A DNA stretch of 64,000 bases, from the NCBI GenBank assembly GCA_046290815.1, contig JBKBUF010000016.1, positions 44,285-108,284 of the forward strand. The letters run 5' to 3'. A model generated the notes under the pieces. The model was not told the DNA's origin and did no database searches. It was given only the letters and a program-made list of their open reading frames with translations. Positions 32,215-41,774 of the stretch are shown in pieces. The translations under genes and the position numbers were made by a program. Source of the DNA: JBKBUF01 sp046290815. GTDB taxonomy: Bacteria; Bacteroidota; Bacteroidia; Cytophagales; Cytophagaceae. Positions within the stretch are counted from its first letter, which is position 1, and every line of letters begins with the position of its first letter.

Positions 32215-33375
32215 ATGTCTAAGAGAGTTTATATTTTCGACACAACTTTAAGAGATGGGGAGCAGGTCCCTGGCTGTCAGCTAAACACTGAAGAAAAAAT
32301 TCAGGTTGCGAAGGCGCTGGAGGAACTTGGAGTAGATGTCATTGAGGCTGGTTTCCCGATTTCTAGTCCGGGTGATTTTAATTCGGTAGTAGAAATTTCT
32401 AAGGCTGTGAAGGAGCCCACCATTTGTGCCCTTACCCGCGCAAAGGAAATGGACATTGACAGTGCAGTTCAGGCATTGAGATTCGCCAAAAGAAAAAGAA
32501 TCCATACCGGTATCGGAAGTTCAGATGTTCACATCCTACATAAACTACGGTCTTCAAGAGAAAAAGTATTAGAGCAGGGTGTTGCTGCAGTTAAATATGC
32601 AAGAAAATTTGTTGACGATGTTGAGTTTTTCTGCGAAGATGCAGGTAGAGCAGATATTGTATTTCTTGCGCAGATGGTAGAAGCAGTGATTGCTGCAGGT
32701 GCTACTGTTGTAAATATTCCTGATACAACAGGTTACACTTTGCCATGGCAGTTTGGCGAAAGAATTAAATACCTGATGGATCATGTGAAGAATGTTGATA
32801 AAGCCATCATTTCTGCGCACTGTCACAACGATCTTGGACTTGCTACTGCAAATGCTATTGCAGCGCTTGCCAATGGTGCAAGACAAGTAGAGTGTACCAT
32901 AAATGGTATTGGCGAAAGAGCAGGGAATACTTCACTTGAAGAAATAGCAATGATCATTAAAAGCCATCCGGGATTAGGTATTGAAACTAATATCAATACT
33001 AAAAATCTTGTTCCTGTTAGCCGCCTTGTTTCACGTCTTATGAGAATGCCGGTGCAGCCTAACAAAGCTATTGTCGGAAAGAACGCATTTGCACACTCTT
33101 CCGGAATACATCAGGATGGATTTTTGAAGCATCGTGAAAATTATGAAATCATAGATCCTTCAGATGTTGGTGCAGATGCTTCATCTATCGTGCTTACTGC
33201 AAGAAGCGGACGAGCAGCATTAAATCACCGTCTTGCGAATATAGGCTATATTCTTTCTAAGGAAGAACTGGATACAGTTTATCAGAAATTCCTTGATATG
33301 GCTGACAAAAGAAAGCAGATTGAAGATGAGGATTTGAAAGAACTAATGGAGAATCCTACAGAGTTTGCTAAGTAA
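32215..33375 (+). CDS. leuA: 2-isopropylmalate synthase, short form
   Basis: The enzyme (386 residues from ATG 32215) condenses acetyl-CoA with 2-oxoisovalerate, the first step of leucine synthesis. Signatures include DTTLRDGEQVPG, the catalytic HCHNDLGLATAN, GIGERAGN and SGIHQDG. It ends near residue 386, so the C-terminal regulatory (LeuA dimer) domain that normally gives leucine feedback is missing. An ATG at 32167 in the same frame lies inside the attenuator hairpin and is rejected; 32215 begins MSKRVYIFDTTLRDG. First gene of the leuA-ilvD-ilvB operon. Confidence 0.93.
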   Translation: MSKRVYIFDTTLRDGEQVPGCQLNTEEKIQVAKALEELGVDVIEAGFPISSPGDFNSVVEISKAVKEPTICALTRAKEMDIDSAVQALRFAKRKRIHTGIGSSDVHILHKLRSSREKVLEQGVAAVKYARKFVDDVEFFCEDAGRADIVFLAQMVEAVIAAGATVVNIPDTTGYTLPWQFGERIKYLMDHVKNVDKAIISAHCHNDLGLATANAIAALANGARQVECTINGIGERAGNTSLEEIAMIIKSHPGLGIETNINTKNLVPVSRLVSRLMRMPVQPNKAIVGKNAFAHSSGIHQDGFLKHRENYEIIDPSDVGADASSIVLTARSGRAALNHRLANIGYILSKEELDTVYQKFLDMADKRKQIEDEDLKELMENPTEFAK

Positions 33376-33465
33376 AATCAAAAAAAAAATTACAAGTATA
33401 TTACAGCTTTGCCATATGTAAAGCATAAGAAAATTTTTTATTAATACTACAGGGAAAAGTTACGA

Positions 33466-35148
33466 ATGGAAAAGGAAATTAATAAGTACAGTAAGACCCT
33501 CACCCAGGAGATTACTCAGCCTGCTTCTCAGGCAATGATGTACGGGGCAGGTTTTACAGAAGAAGATTTGAAGAAAGCTCAGGTTGCAGTTGCAAGTACA
33601 GGTTATGAAGGAAACACCTGTAATATGCACCTCAATCAGCTTGCACAGTATATTAAAGAAGGAATTAATAAAGCAGGATTGAAGCCTATTCAGTTCAATA
33701 CCATCGGTGTTAGCGACGGTATGTCTATGGGTACTCCCGGTATGCGTTATTCTCTTGTTTCCAGAGATGTTATTGCCGACAGTATCGAAGCTATATCAGG
33801 GGCGCATTATTATGACTCTCTTGTGACAGTTGTAGGATGTGACAAAAATATGCCTGGTGCTATTATAGCTATGGCAAGGCTTAACAGACCTTCCATAATG
33901 GTATATGGCGGAACCATCAGATCCGGAAACTGGAAGGGTGAAAAGCTTAATATAGTTTCTGCCTTTGAAGCATTAGGTAAGAAATTTGCCAATCAGATAA
34001 GTGATGAAGATTTTAAAGGCATTATCCAGAATGCTGTCCCCGGTGCGGGAGCATGTGGAGGTATGTATACTGCCAATACAATGGCATCTGCTATTGAGGC
34101 TTTAGGTATGTCCCTTCCTTACAGCTCATCTGCACCGGCTACTAGTGAGAAGAAAAAAGAAGAATGCTTTGCAGCAGGTATTGCAATTAAAAATCTTCTC
34201 ATTAATGATATCAAGCCTAAAGATATAATTACCTACGAGTCTATTACCAATGCCGTAAGAGTAGCTATGATTCTCGGAGGTTCAACCAATCTGATTCTGC
34301 ATTTCCTTGCTATCTCTAAAGCTGCAGGTGTGAAATTTACTTTAAAAGATTTTCAGGCGCTTTCTGATAAGACACCTATGCTTGCAGACTTAAAGCCTAG
34401 CGGAAAATACATGATGGAGGATCTTGATAATATCGGTGGTGTGCCTGCTATTATGAAGATGATGTTGAATGAAGGGTTACTTCACGGAGATTGCATTACC
34501 GTTACCGGTAAAACTCTGAAAGAAAACCTTGCCACTTTTCCTGACCTGCCAAAAGATCAGGACATCATTTATCCGATGAGTAATCCTATTAAAAAAAGAG
34601 GTCACCTTCAAATTCTTTATGGGAATCTTGCTCCTGAAGGTTCTGTTGCAAAGATCACCGGTAAGGAAGGTGAAAAGTTCGAAGGTGTCGCTAAAGTTTA
34701 TGATTCGGAAGAAGATTTGAACAGAGGTATTGAAAATGGTGAAGTCAAGGCGGGTCATGTTGTAGTGATAAGATATGTTGGGCCTAAAGGCGCACCGGGT
34801 ATGCCGGAAATGTTGAAAGGTACTTCTCTTATAATGGGAGCAGGTTTAGGTAATTCAGTAGCTTTAATTACGGACGGAAGATTTTCCGGGGGAACACACG
34901 GTTTCGTGGTAGGACATATTACCCCTGAAGCGCAGGAAGGTGGGAATATTGCATTGGTAAAAGACGGAGATAAGATCATCATAGATGCAATTGACAACAA
35001 GATAGAGTTTTTAGTTTCTGACGAAGAACTTGCCGCAAGAAGAAAGGCCTGGGTAAAACCTCCGTATAAAGTTCAAAAAGGATTATTGTATAAATATTTA
35101 AGAACAGTTTCATCTGCCTCTGAAGGTTGTGTAACTGATGAATGCTAA
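33466..35148 (+). CDS. ilvD: Dihydroxy-acid dehydratase
   Basis: The 560-residue Fe-S enzyme dehydrates the dihydroxy acids of the valine and isoleucine pathways. The cluster ligands are visible in VGCDKNMPGAI and GAGACGGMYTANTMA, with the third in a region near the N-terminus (GNTCNMHL). The C-terminal segment has DGRFSGGTHGFVVGHITPEA. Length is standard. It is the second gene of the operon, 91 bases after leuA and 27 bases before ilvB. Confidence 0.97.
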   Translation: MEKEINKYSKTLTQEITQPASQAMMYGAGFTEEDLKKAQVAVASTGYEGNTCNMHLNQLAQYIKEGINKAGLKPIQFNTIGVSDGMSMGTPGMRYSLVSRDVIADSIEAISGAHYYDSLVTVVGCDKNMPGAIIAMARLNRPSIMVYGGTIRSGNWKGEKLNIVSAFEALGKKFANQISDEDFKGIIQNAVPGAGACGGMYTANTMASAIEALGMSLPYSSSAPATSEKKKEECFAAGIAIKNLLINDIKPKDIITYESITNAVRVAMILGGSTNLILHFLAISKAAGVKFTLKDFQALSDKTPMLADLKPSGKYMMEDLDNIGGVPAIMKMMLNEGLLHGDCITVTGKTLKENLATFPDLPKDQDIIYPMSNPIKKRGHLQILYGNLAPEGSVAKITGKEGEKFEGVAKVYDSEEDLNRGIENGEVKAGHVVVIRYVGPKGAPGMPEMLKGTSLIMGAGLGNSVALITDGRFSGGTHGFVVGHITPEAQEGGNIALVKDGDKIIIDAIDNKIEFLVSDEELAARRKAWVKPPYKVQKGLLYKYLRTVSSASEGCVTDEC

Positions 35149-35175
35149 TAAACAGTACCAGCAAAATACTCTACT

Positions 35176-36894
35176 ATGAGCACAAAAATTAAATTAAGAG
35201 GAGCCGAATATATTGTTAAGCTGATCGAGCTTCTTGGTGCAGAAGATTTATTTGCATATCCGGGAGGGGCGATCCTGCCTATTTACGATGCACTTGCATT
35301 CAGCAAGCTGAACAGTGTGCTAGTACGTCATGAGCAGGGTGCAGCATTTGCCGCAAATGGTTATGCTCGTGTTACAGGCAGACCCGGATTTTGTCTTGCA
35401 ACATCCGGTCCGGGTGCGACAAACTTAGTAACCGGTATTGCTGATGCTTATGCAGATTCTGTCCCTATGATTGCTATTACCGGACAGGTGGCACTACATC
35501 TTGTAGGTACAGATGCCTTTCAGGAGACTGACATCACAGGTATTTGTATTCCTATTACAAAGAAGACTTTTCTTTTAACAAGACTTGAGGACGCAGAAGA
35601 AATTTTCAAAGAAGCTTATAAAATTTCAATGGAAGGCCGTCCCGGTCCGGTGCTTATCGATATACCAAGAAGTGTGCAAGGGAATTTTGTTGATCTGGAT
35701 GAAAACTGGGATAAGAACTTCGTAAAGCCAGAGCCTAAACGCATTGACAACGTAAAGAATGAAGATATCGCAGCTGCTGTAAATCTTTTATCTTCAGCAA
35801 AAAGACCATTGATCATTGCGGGTCATGGTGTATTGCTGGGTAGTGCATGGGAAGAGCTAAGAAATTTTGTTCACAGAGAGAATATACCTGTGATCTCAAC
35901 CATTCTTGGTTTCGGAGCCATGGAACATAACGATCCTTTGTATTTCCAATGGTTGGGTATGCATGGTATGAAGTATGCTAATCAGGCTGTTCAGGATTGT
36001 GATGTTATATTGGCGTTCGGAATCCGTTTCGATGACAGAATTACCGGAACCCTTAATACATTTGCTCCTAATGCTAAAGTGATTCATTGTGATGTTGACA
36101 AGAGTGAGCATGGTAAGAATGTAAAAACGGAAGTGTTCCTTCATGGAGATCTTAAGCTTGTATTGCCAAAGATTCCTGTGACGCAAAATTCTTCAAATAG
36201 CCTGATAAGAAAAGAATGGCTTGCTCAGCTAAACGGGCTAAGAGAGGAGTATCCGCTTATGCCTGCAGATCTTTCTAAATTCGATCAGATTACCTGTCTT
36301 AGTTTGTTAGAAGAAATGCTTCCTGAAGATGCTATCGTGACTACAGATGTTGGACAACATCAGATGTGGGCGGCACAATATGTAAAAAGACTAAAACCAA
36401 ATCATTTTCTAACTTCAGGCGGACTTGGTTCTATGGGGTTTGGACTGCCTGCTGCTATGGGTGCACAGGCTGCTGCTCCTAAACAAGAAGTTTGGTGTAT
36501 CTCCGGAGATGGTTCTATCCAAATGAATATACAAGAGTTAATGACCTGTGTACAGGAAAAGTGGCCGGTAAAAATTCTGCTGCTCGACAACTCATACCTT
36601 GGAATGGTTAGACAATGGCAGGAACAATTTTATGCTAAAAACTATTCCGGTGTTGATTTATTGAATCCTGATTTTGTACTTTTATCCAAAGCGTTCGGTA
36701 TTGAAGCTGCATGTGCGGAAAATGCCGAAGAACTTAAAGCCGCAATTGAAAAAGCCCAAGGTACAGACAGGCCATTTTTAATTCATGCCAGAGTAATGAA
36801 AGAGGAAAACGTTTTACCTATGGTTGCTCCCGGCACAAGCCTTTCTGATACAATTTATTACCCGGTGAGACCTGTAAAAGAGAAAGTGAAGTAA
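35176..36894 (+). CDS. ilvB: Acetolactate synthase large subunit
   Basis: A 572-residue ThDP enzyme that makes acetolactate or acetohydroxybutyrate, the first common step of valine/leucine/isoleucine synthesis. Signatures: YPGGAILPIYDAL with the catalytic Glu in RHEQGAAFAANGYAR, and GDGSIQMNIQELMTC (ThDP/Mg motif). The small regulatory subunit gene ilvN, which normally follows, is not present; the next gene is on the other strand. ilvN, ilvC and leuB-D must lie elsewhere or be absent. Confidence 0.96.
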   Translation: MSTKIKLRGAEYIVKLIELLGAEDLFAYPGGAILPIYDALAFSKLNSVLVRHEQGAAFAANGYARVTGRPGFCLATSGPGATNLVTGIADAYADSVPMIAITGQVALHLVGTDAFQETDITGICIPITKKTFLLTRLEDAEEIFKEAYKISMEGRPGPVLIDIPRSVQGNFVDLDENWDKNFVKPEPKRIDNVKNEDIAAAVNLLSSAKRPLIIAGHGVLLGSAWEELRNFVHRENIPVISTILGFGAMEHNDPLYFQWLGMHGMKYANQAVQDCDVILAFGIRFDDRITGTLNTFAPNAKVIHCDVDKSEHGKNVKTEVFLHGDLKLVLPKIPVTQNSSNSLIRKEWLAQLNGLREEYPLMPADLSKFDQITCLSLLEEMLPEDAIVTTDVGQHQMWAAQYVKRLKPNHFLTSGGLGSMGFGLPAAMGAQAAAPKQEVWCISGDGSIQMNIQELMTCVQEKWPVKILLLDNSYLGMVRQWQEQFYAKNYSGVDLLNPDFVLLSKAFGIEAACAENAEELKAAIEKAQGTDRPFLIHARVMKEENVLPMVAPGTSLSDTIYYPVRPVKEKVK

Positions 36895-36929
36895 AACAAT
36901 CTGAGTTTTGCTTCTGTTAGATATTCAAA

Positions 36930-36987
36930 GGGCTGTCTGAAGGAAACGATAGGAAGATGGTGGGAAGGTGGATATTTCAGGCAGCCC
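36930..36987 (+). terminator. Long-loop hairpin after ilvB
   Basis: GGGCTGTCTGAA (36930-36941) pairs with TTCAGGCAGCCC (36976-36987) over 12 bases with one T-G wobble, with a 34-base loop. It is followed by TTATCCTATTAT, not a T-run, so it may be a factor-dependent end, an mRNA-stabilising structure or a processing site of the operon. Confidence 0.5.
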
Positions 36988-37011
36988 TTATCCTATTATA
37001 AATTTTTAAAA

Positions 37012-37461
37012 TTAAACTTTCACTTTCATCTGAACCAGCTCCTTTAAGCCGGTTGGCAATTCTGCCGCTATATCTTCAAATTCTCCTTCTGAAATATATT
37101 TTCCTAAACAGTCAAATACTGTCCGTACAATATCAATAGTAGACATGTCCCAATCAAATCGCGTTTCTCCATGAATATATTGTTCCTCTTCTACTGCCTT
37201 AGCAAAATTCTCAAGATTTTTATACCTGTGAGGTTTTTCATGATATTTCCAATGTTCAACATAAATCGCTTTCAGGAACATTGGTAGCTGGCTAAGCAGA
37301 TTGAGGGATTGAGGTATAGAGATACAATCCCTTAATGTATGTAGGACTGCTCTTAAAACTATACCTGCCTGTGCTTTATCTTCAGGGCGTCCGAGTTTAT
37401 GTGTAAGTTCATTCATAAACTGGTTCCCTTCTGCTGCAAATTTTTCGAAATTTATAGCCAT
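37012..37461 (-). CDS. DUF2267 protein
   Basis: The 149-residue protein shows the DUF2267 pattern: FMNELTHKLGRPEDKAQAGIVLRAVLHTLRDCISI, then LPMFLKAIYVEHWKYHEKPHRYKNLENF. The family is of unknown function. ATG 37461 is chosen, not the TTG-type start nine codons upstream, because a clear AAGGAG lies about 9 bases before it. It stands alone between ilvB and the acyltransferase, each gene on its own transcript. Confidence 0.8.
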   Translation of the reverse strand: MAINFEKFAAEGNQFMNELTHKLGRPEDKAQAGIVLRAVLHTLRDCISIPQSLNLLSQLPMFLKAIYVEHWKYHEKPHRYKNLENFAKAVEEEQYIHGETRFDWDMSTIDIVRTVFDCLGKYISEGEFEDIAAELPTGLKELVQMKVKV

Positions 37462-37527
37462 AGTGTGATCTCCTTTAATTAAAAACAACAGGAGAAGAAT
37501 ATCCCGTTCAGAACAATAATAATAAAT

Positions 37528-38625
37528 TTAGATGATTTGGTCTGGTTGTACGGCAAGTGATTTTCTTTGAAGAAACCGATCTCTTAATGCTAAGAATTTT
37601 TCCTCAATCAGCCATGTAAAAAATATAGCAAGTACAAAGGAGATTATTATATAGGTGAAAAATCCGGCAAAAGTATTTCCCAGATAAAAGTTTACAGGAA
37701 TTACTATCAGGAAATGCCATAAATATAAATTGTAGCTGTAATAAGCGATAAACTTTAGCGGAGTTAAAAGTCTGAACTTATAGTCATACAATGAAAGTAG
37801 CATTACAAAAAAACAAATAGGCCCCACTGTATGGTGAAGAACAATATTGAAAAAGCCTTCCTCGAAATATTCATGGAAGAACAACATGGCCATTAGCACT
37901 GAAAAGGCAGAAATAAATAAAAATGGATTTTTTGTAAATCCTTTCAGCCTGTCTTTGAAATAATAAATCAATAAAGCCAGTAAGACGCCAAGAGAAAGAG
38001 CATCTACCCTGTTGTGTGAATAGGTCGGATATTCGGCAATAAGTGTAATCCAGGAAAATATTTTGAAACAATAGGTGAATATTATTGCTGATAAAACAAT
38101 AATAAACAACCATTTCTTTTTGCCTGAGAAATAGGTAAGGCATATGATGAACAACAACGGGAGCGTTATGTAGAAATGTTCTTCCACACATAAAGACCAT
38201 GCATGATCAAAAGTCATTCGCTCGGGTGGTCCCCCATAGTTCCTGTAGAATAAAAAATATTGTGGTAATTCGGTAATTAAAGGAACCTGTTCAGCACGAA
38301 TCGGCATGATAAATATAATAGCGAATATATATCCAACTATAAGAAAAAAATAATAGGATGGCAGGATCTTGAAAGCTCTTCGTAGTATAAATCCTGAATA
38401 GCTGATTTTATTTTTGGTGTCGAACTCTTGGATCAGGTAGCTGCTGACCAGAAAGCCTGAGATAACAAAAAATAAATCCACTCCAAGTCCTCCAAATTTG
38501 TAAAATCCCGGAACAAAATCGTTGTAATGAGAAAGCATTACACTAATAATGGCCAGTGCCCGGAAGATATCAATACTTCCGATTCTTTCATCATTATTTA
38601 TGGCATTTTTGAACCTTTTAAACAT
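37528..38625 (-). CDS. Acyltransferase-3 family membrane protein (OafA-like)
   Basis: A 365-residue polytopic protein with about ten membrane helices. It has the family start IGSIDIFRALAIISVMLSHY, then DLFFVISGFLVSSYLIQEF, and the SLCVEEHFYITLPLLF segment in which the conserved Glu and His lie. OafA-type enzymes move acetyl or other acyl groups onto sugars or peptidoglycan at the membrane. It has no SGNH partner domain. The substrate is not known. It is divergent from glpD. Confidence 0.88.
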   Translation of the reverse strand: MFKRFKNAINNDERIGSIDIFRALAIISVMLSHYNDFVPGFYKFGGLGVDLFFVISGFLVSSYLIQEFDTKNKISYSGFILRRAFKILPSYYFFLIVGYIFAIIFIMPIRAEQVPLITELPQYFLFYRNYGGPPERMTFDHAWSLCVEEHFYITLPLLFIICLTYFSGKKKWLFIIVLSAIIFTYCFKIFSWITLIAEYPTYSHNRVDALSLGVLLALLIYYFKDRLKGFTKNPFLFISAFSVLMAMLFFHEYFEEGFFNIVLHHTVGPICFFVMLLSLYDYKFRLLTPLKFIAYYSYNLYLWHFLIVIPVNFYLGNTFAGFFTYIIISFVLAIFFTWLIEEKFLALRDRFLQRKSLAVQPDQII

Positions 38626-38719
38626 GTGAGGTTATAATGGCTGAATTTATCAATAGACAGTGAAGGTCTAATGAAATTTTTCAGTTAATTTACGTAATAA
38701 ATAACGGAGTATATTCTTT

Positions 38720-40390
38720 GTGAGTACTTTTTCATATAAAAACAGGCATAATTTTATTCAAAAAGCCAAATCTGAAACCTTTGATCTTGTTGTCATTGGG
38801 GGAGGAATTACAGGTGCGGGAATTGCATTGGATGCCCAAAGCAGGGGAATGACAGTATTGCTGGTGGAAATGCAGGATTTTGCCGCCGGTACCTCAAGCA
38901 GGTCCACCAAGCTGGTCCATGGCGGACTCAGATACCTGAAGCAGTTGGAACTAAAGCTTGTTGCCGAAGTGGGAAAGGAAAGGAAGATTGTATATGAAAA
39001 TGCACAACATCTGACCAGGCCTGAGCCAATGCTTTTGCCTATGGTAAAAGGAGGGACGATCAATACATTCGCAGCATTTACCGGTCTGTGGCTTTACGAT
39101 ACGCTTGCCGGAGTGAAGGGGAAAGAAAGAAGAAAAATGTTGAATAAGCAGGAGGTATTTTCTGAGGAACCTCTACTTCGAAAAGATCTTGTTTATGGCG
39201 GAGTAAAATATTATGAATATAAAACAGATGATGCAAGGCTTACATTGGCAATATTGAAGGAGGCGGTAAACAGAGGTGCTATAGCATTAAACTATTGCAA
39301 AGTTTCAGGTTTTGTTTACTCAGGTAAAATCATTTCGGGACTGCAGTTTTTTGATACTCTGACAGGAAATGAATGTACGGTAAAAGCAAAATACATAGTA
39401 AACTCATCCGGGCCATGGGTAGATGCAACCGATGATTTTGATGTAAATGCTAAAAAGAATAAGCTGGTACATACGAAAGGTGTTCACCTGGTATTTGATC
39501 ATGCAAAACTGCCTGTTAAGCAATCCATATATTTTGACGTACCTGACAAAAGGATGGTTTTTGCCATTCCAAGAGACGGCAAGACATATCTGGGAACAAC
39601 CGATACTTTTTACCATGGTGATATTAAAAATCCTCCGGTAGAGAAAGAGGATGTCATATATCTTTTGAATGCAATCAATTATATTTTCCCGGATCTCAAA
39701 TTATCAGAAAGAGATGTGGAATCTTCCTGGGCAGGGTTAAGGCCATTGATAAAAGAAGAAGGAAAGGCCGCTTCTGCCATTTCAAGAAAAGATGAAGTTT
39801 ATGTTTATCCTTCAGGGTTGATAACCATAGCAGGGGGAAAATTAACGGGTTACAGAAAAATGGCAGAGAAGGTGGTTGATCTGGTAGCAAAAAAACTTAA
39901 GTCTGGTTATGGTAAGAATACAGGCAAATGTTCTACTCAAAAAATAAAACTTGCCGGAGGAGATTTTGAAAAGTTTGGCGGGTTCATCAAGGGTATAAGT
40001 TATTTGAAAGAAAGCGGGATGGAACTAGGCTTGTCAGAGGAAAAATCTGAAGAACTTGCAATGAGATTCGGGACCGACGTCAAAGAACTTTTTTCAGTTT
40101 CTAAGGAGAGTTTAAGTTTAAAAGAAAAATATAAACTACCCGATGATATTTTAATGCAGCTGATGCATTGTCTGGAACATGAATATGTAATATCGCCTGC
40201 TGATTTTTTGGTCAGGAGGACAGGTATGCTGTATTTTAACATATCAGAAACAGAAAAGTATAAAGATGAGATATGTCGGTTTATATTCGATTATAATTCT
40301 GTGCCACAACACCTGCAGGAAATTTTTTCAGAAGATTTATGTTGGCAGGTAAACAATGCTTCCATAAAGGGAATAAAACCAAATTTTTAA
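38720..40390 (+). CDS. glpD: Aerobic glycerol-3-phosphate dehydrogenase
   Basis: The 556-residue FAD enzyme oxidises sn-glycerol 3-phosphate to dihydroxyacetone phosphate at the membrane and feeds quinones. The FAD-binding motif VVIGGGITGAGIALDAQSRG (residues about 25-44), GTSSRSTKLVHGGLRYL and the late RPLI and ITIAGGKLTGYRKMAEKVVD segments are clear. The start codon is GTG at 38720. glpK and glpF are not in the window. It is followed by rsmI after 25 bases. Confidence 0.93.
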   Translation: MSTFSYKNRHNFIQKAKSETFDLVVIGGGITGAGIALDAQSRGMTVLLVEMQDFAAGTSSRSTKLVHGGLRYLKQLELKLVAEVGKERKIVYENAQHLTRPEPMLLPMVKGGTINTFAAFTGLWLYDTLAGVKGKERRKMLNKQEVFSEEPLLRKDLVYGGVKYYEYKTDDARLTLAILKEAVNRGAIALNYCKVSGFVYSGKIISGLQFFDTLTGNECTVKAKYIVNSSGPWVDATDDFDVNAKKNKLVHTKGVHLVFDHAKLPVKQSIYFDVPDKRMVFAIPRDGKTYLGTTDTFYHGDIKNPPVEKEDVIYLLNAINYIFPDLKLSERDVESSWAGLRPLIKEEGKAASAISRKDEVYVYPSGLITIAGGKLTGYRKMAEKVVDLVAKKLKSGYGKNTGKCSTQKIKLAGGDFEKFGGFIKGISYLKESGMELGLSEEKSEELAMRFGTDVKELFSVSKESLSLKEKYKLPDDILMQLMHCLEHEYVISPADFLVRRTGMLYFNISETEKYKDEICRFIFDYNSVPQHLQEIFSEDLCWQVNNASIKGIKPNF

Positions 40391-40415
40391 TTTAAGTAAA
40401 AACTTTATCCTTTCG

Positions 40416-41108
40416 ATGGCTAATATTAATTCTGGGGGAATATTAATTTTGGTACCTACTCCCATAGGAAATCTTGAAGATATAACATTCAGGGCTGTAC
40501 GTGTTCTGAAAGAAGTGGACCTGATATTGGCAGAGGATACACGGACCTCCGGTGTTTTGCTCAAACATTATGAAATCAGCAAGCCATTGCAAAGTTACCA
40601 TATCTTTAATGAGCATAAGACTGTTCAGTCAATTATTGAGAAGCTTCAAAGCGGGATGAAAATAGCTCTTGTATCTGATGCAGGAACACCATCAATTTCC
40701 GATCCCGGATTTTTGATTGTAAGGGAATGTCTGAGAAATGATATCAAGGTAGATTGCCTCCCTGGTCCTACTGCATTGGTGCCGGCCTTGGTCAAGTCAG
40801 GCTTGCCTTCTGAAAGTTTTGTTTTCGAAGGATTTCTTCCTGTAAAGAAAGGGCGGCAAACAAAATTGCAGCAGCTGCAGAGTGAGTCACGTACAATGAT
40901 TTTTTATGAGTCTCCCCATCGGCTAATTAAAACACTTGAGCAGTTTGTGGAATATTTTGGGGAAGAAAGGAATGCTTCCGTCAGCAGGGAGTTAACTAAA
41001 ATGTTTGAAGAAACCATAAATGGTAATCTAAGAGAAATTTTAAATTACTACAGTGGAAAGACTATAAAAGGGGAGATAGTTATTGTTGTGGAAGGAAAAA
41101 CAGAATAA
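40416..41108 (+). CDS. rsmI: 16S rRNA (cytidine1402-2'-O)-methyltransferase
   Basis: A 230-residue protein of the tetrapyrrole methylase fold. It carries ILVPTPIGNLEDITFRAVRVLKEVDLILAEDTR, SDAGTPSISDPGF and LPGPTALVPAL, which mark RsmI, the enzyme that methylates C1402 of 16S rRNA. The length fits. It lies 25 bases after glpD and 14 bases before a methyltransferase-like gene, so it may be in that transcript. Confidence 0.92.
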   Translation: MANINSGGILILVPTPIGNLEDITFRAVRVLKEVDLILAEDTRTSGVLLKHYEISKPLQSYHIFNEHKTVQSIIEKLQSGMKIALVSDAGTPSISDPGFLIVRECLRNDIKVDCLPGPTALVPALVKSGLPSESFVFEGFLPVKKGRQTKLQQLQSESRTMIFYESPHRLIKTLEQFVEYFGEERNASVSRELTKMFEETINGNLREILNYYSGKTIKGEIVIVVEGKTE

Positions 41109-41122
41109 TCAAATAACTTAAG

Positions 41123-41764
41123 ATGGATTTTAAAAAATTTTTGAGGCGCTTTGTTCCGCAGTTTATAAAAGATTACCGGAAGCAACAATATTTTGAGAAA
41201 TTATATACAGAATGGCAGGCTGCAGGTTGTCCTGTTCCACCTCCACATATTGTGAAACAGAAAACTATACAAAGGTTTCATGAATTATTTCCTTATGATT
41301 TGTTTATTGAGACCGGGACATTTTTGGGTGACATGGTGGATATGCAAAAGAAAAGATTCAAAAAAATCATTTCAATTGAACTTCAGCATGAGTTGTTCGT
41401 TAACGCTAAAAATCGTTTTAAAAAATATCCTGGCATAACCATACTGGAAGGTGATAGTGGGAAGGTATTAAATAAAATTATGCCTGAAATAAATGATCCA
41501 GCCATCTTTTGGCTTGATGGACATTATTCAGGTTTTGAAACTGCAAGAGGGGATAAAGATTGCCCGATTTATGAAGAATTGGCAGCCATTTTTTCAGGCA
41601 AGGAATTGTCTCATGTTATTCTTATTGACGATGCAAGGTGTTTTACAGGAGAAGGTGATTATCCGAAAGTTGAAGCATTGGCCTCATATATAAAATCTAA
41701 AGATGAGCAATATCACATAGAGGTGATTCATGATATTATTTGTTGTCATAAGGTGAATAAATAA
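41123..41764 (+). CDS. SAM-dependent methyltransferase-like protein
   Basis: A 213-residue protein with a Rossmann-type core. The candidate SAM motif is LFIETGTFLGDMV (like E-x-G-x-x-x-G) followed by ISIELQHELF and ITILEGDSGKVL. The N-terminal 70 residues are basic and may be a second domain, with KTIQRFHELFPYDLF. The central WLDGHYSGFETARGDKDCPIYEEL is a distinctive block seen in uncharacterised FkbM-related proteins. The substrate is unknown. Confidence 0.6.
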   Translation: MDFKKFLRRFVPQFIKDYRKQQYFEKLYTEWQAAGCPVPPPHIVKQKTIQRFHELFPYDLFIETGTFLGDMVDMQKKRFKKIISIELQHELFVNAKNRFKKYPGITILEGDSGKVLNKIMPEINDPAIFWLDGHYSGFETARGDKDCPIYEELAAIFSGKELSHVILIDDARCFTGEGDYPKVEALASYIKSKDEQYHIEVIHDIICCHKVNK

Positions 41765-41774
41765 TTTGCAATTT

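Noticed and set aside
36895..37011. A missed ilvN (acetolactate synthase small subunit) after ilvB
   Set aside because: Only 117 bases lie before the next gene, and they hold a hairpin, not a coding frame.
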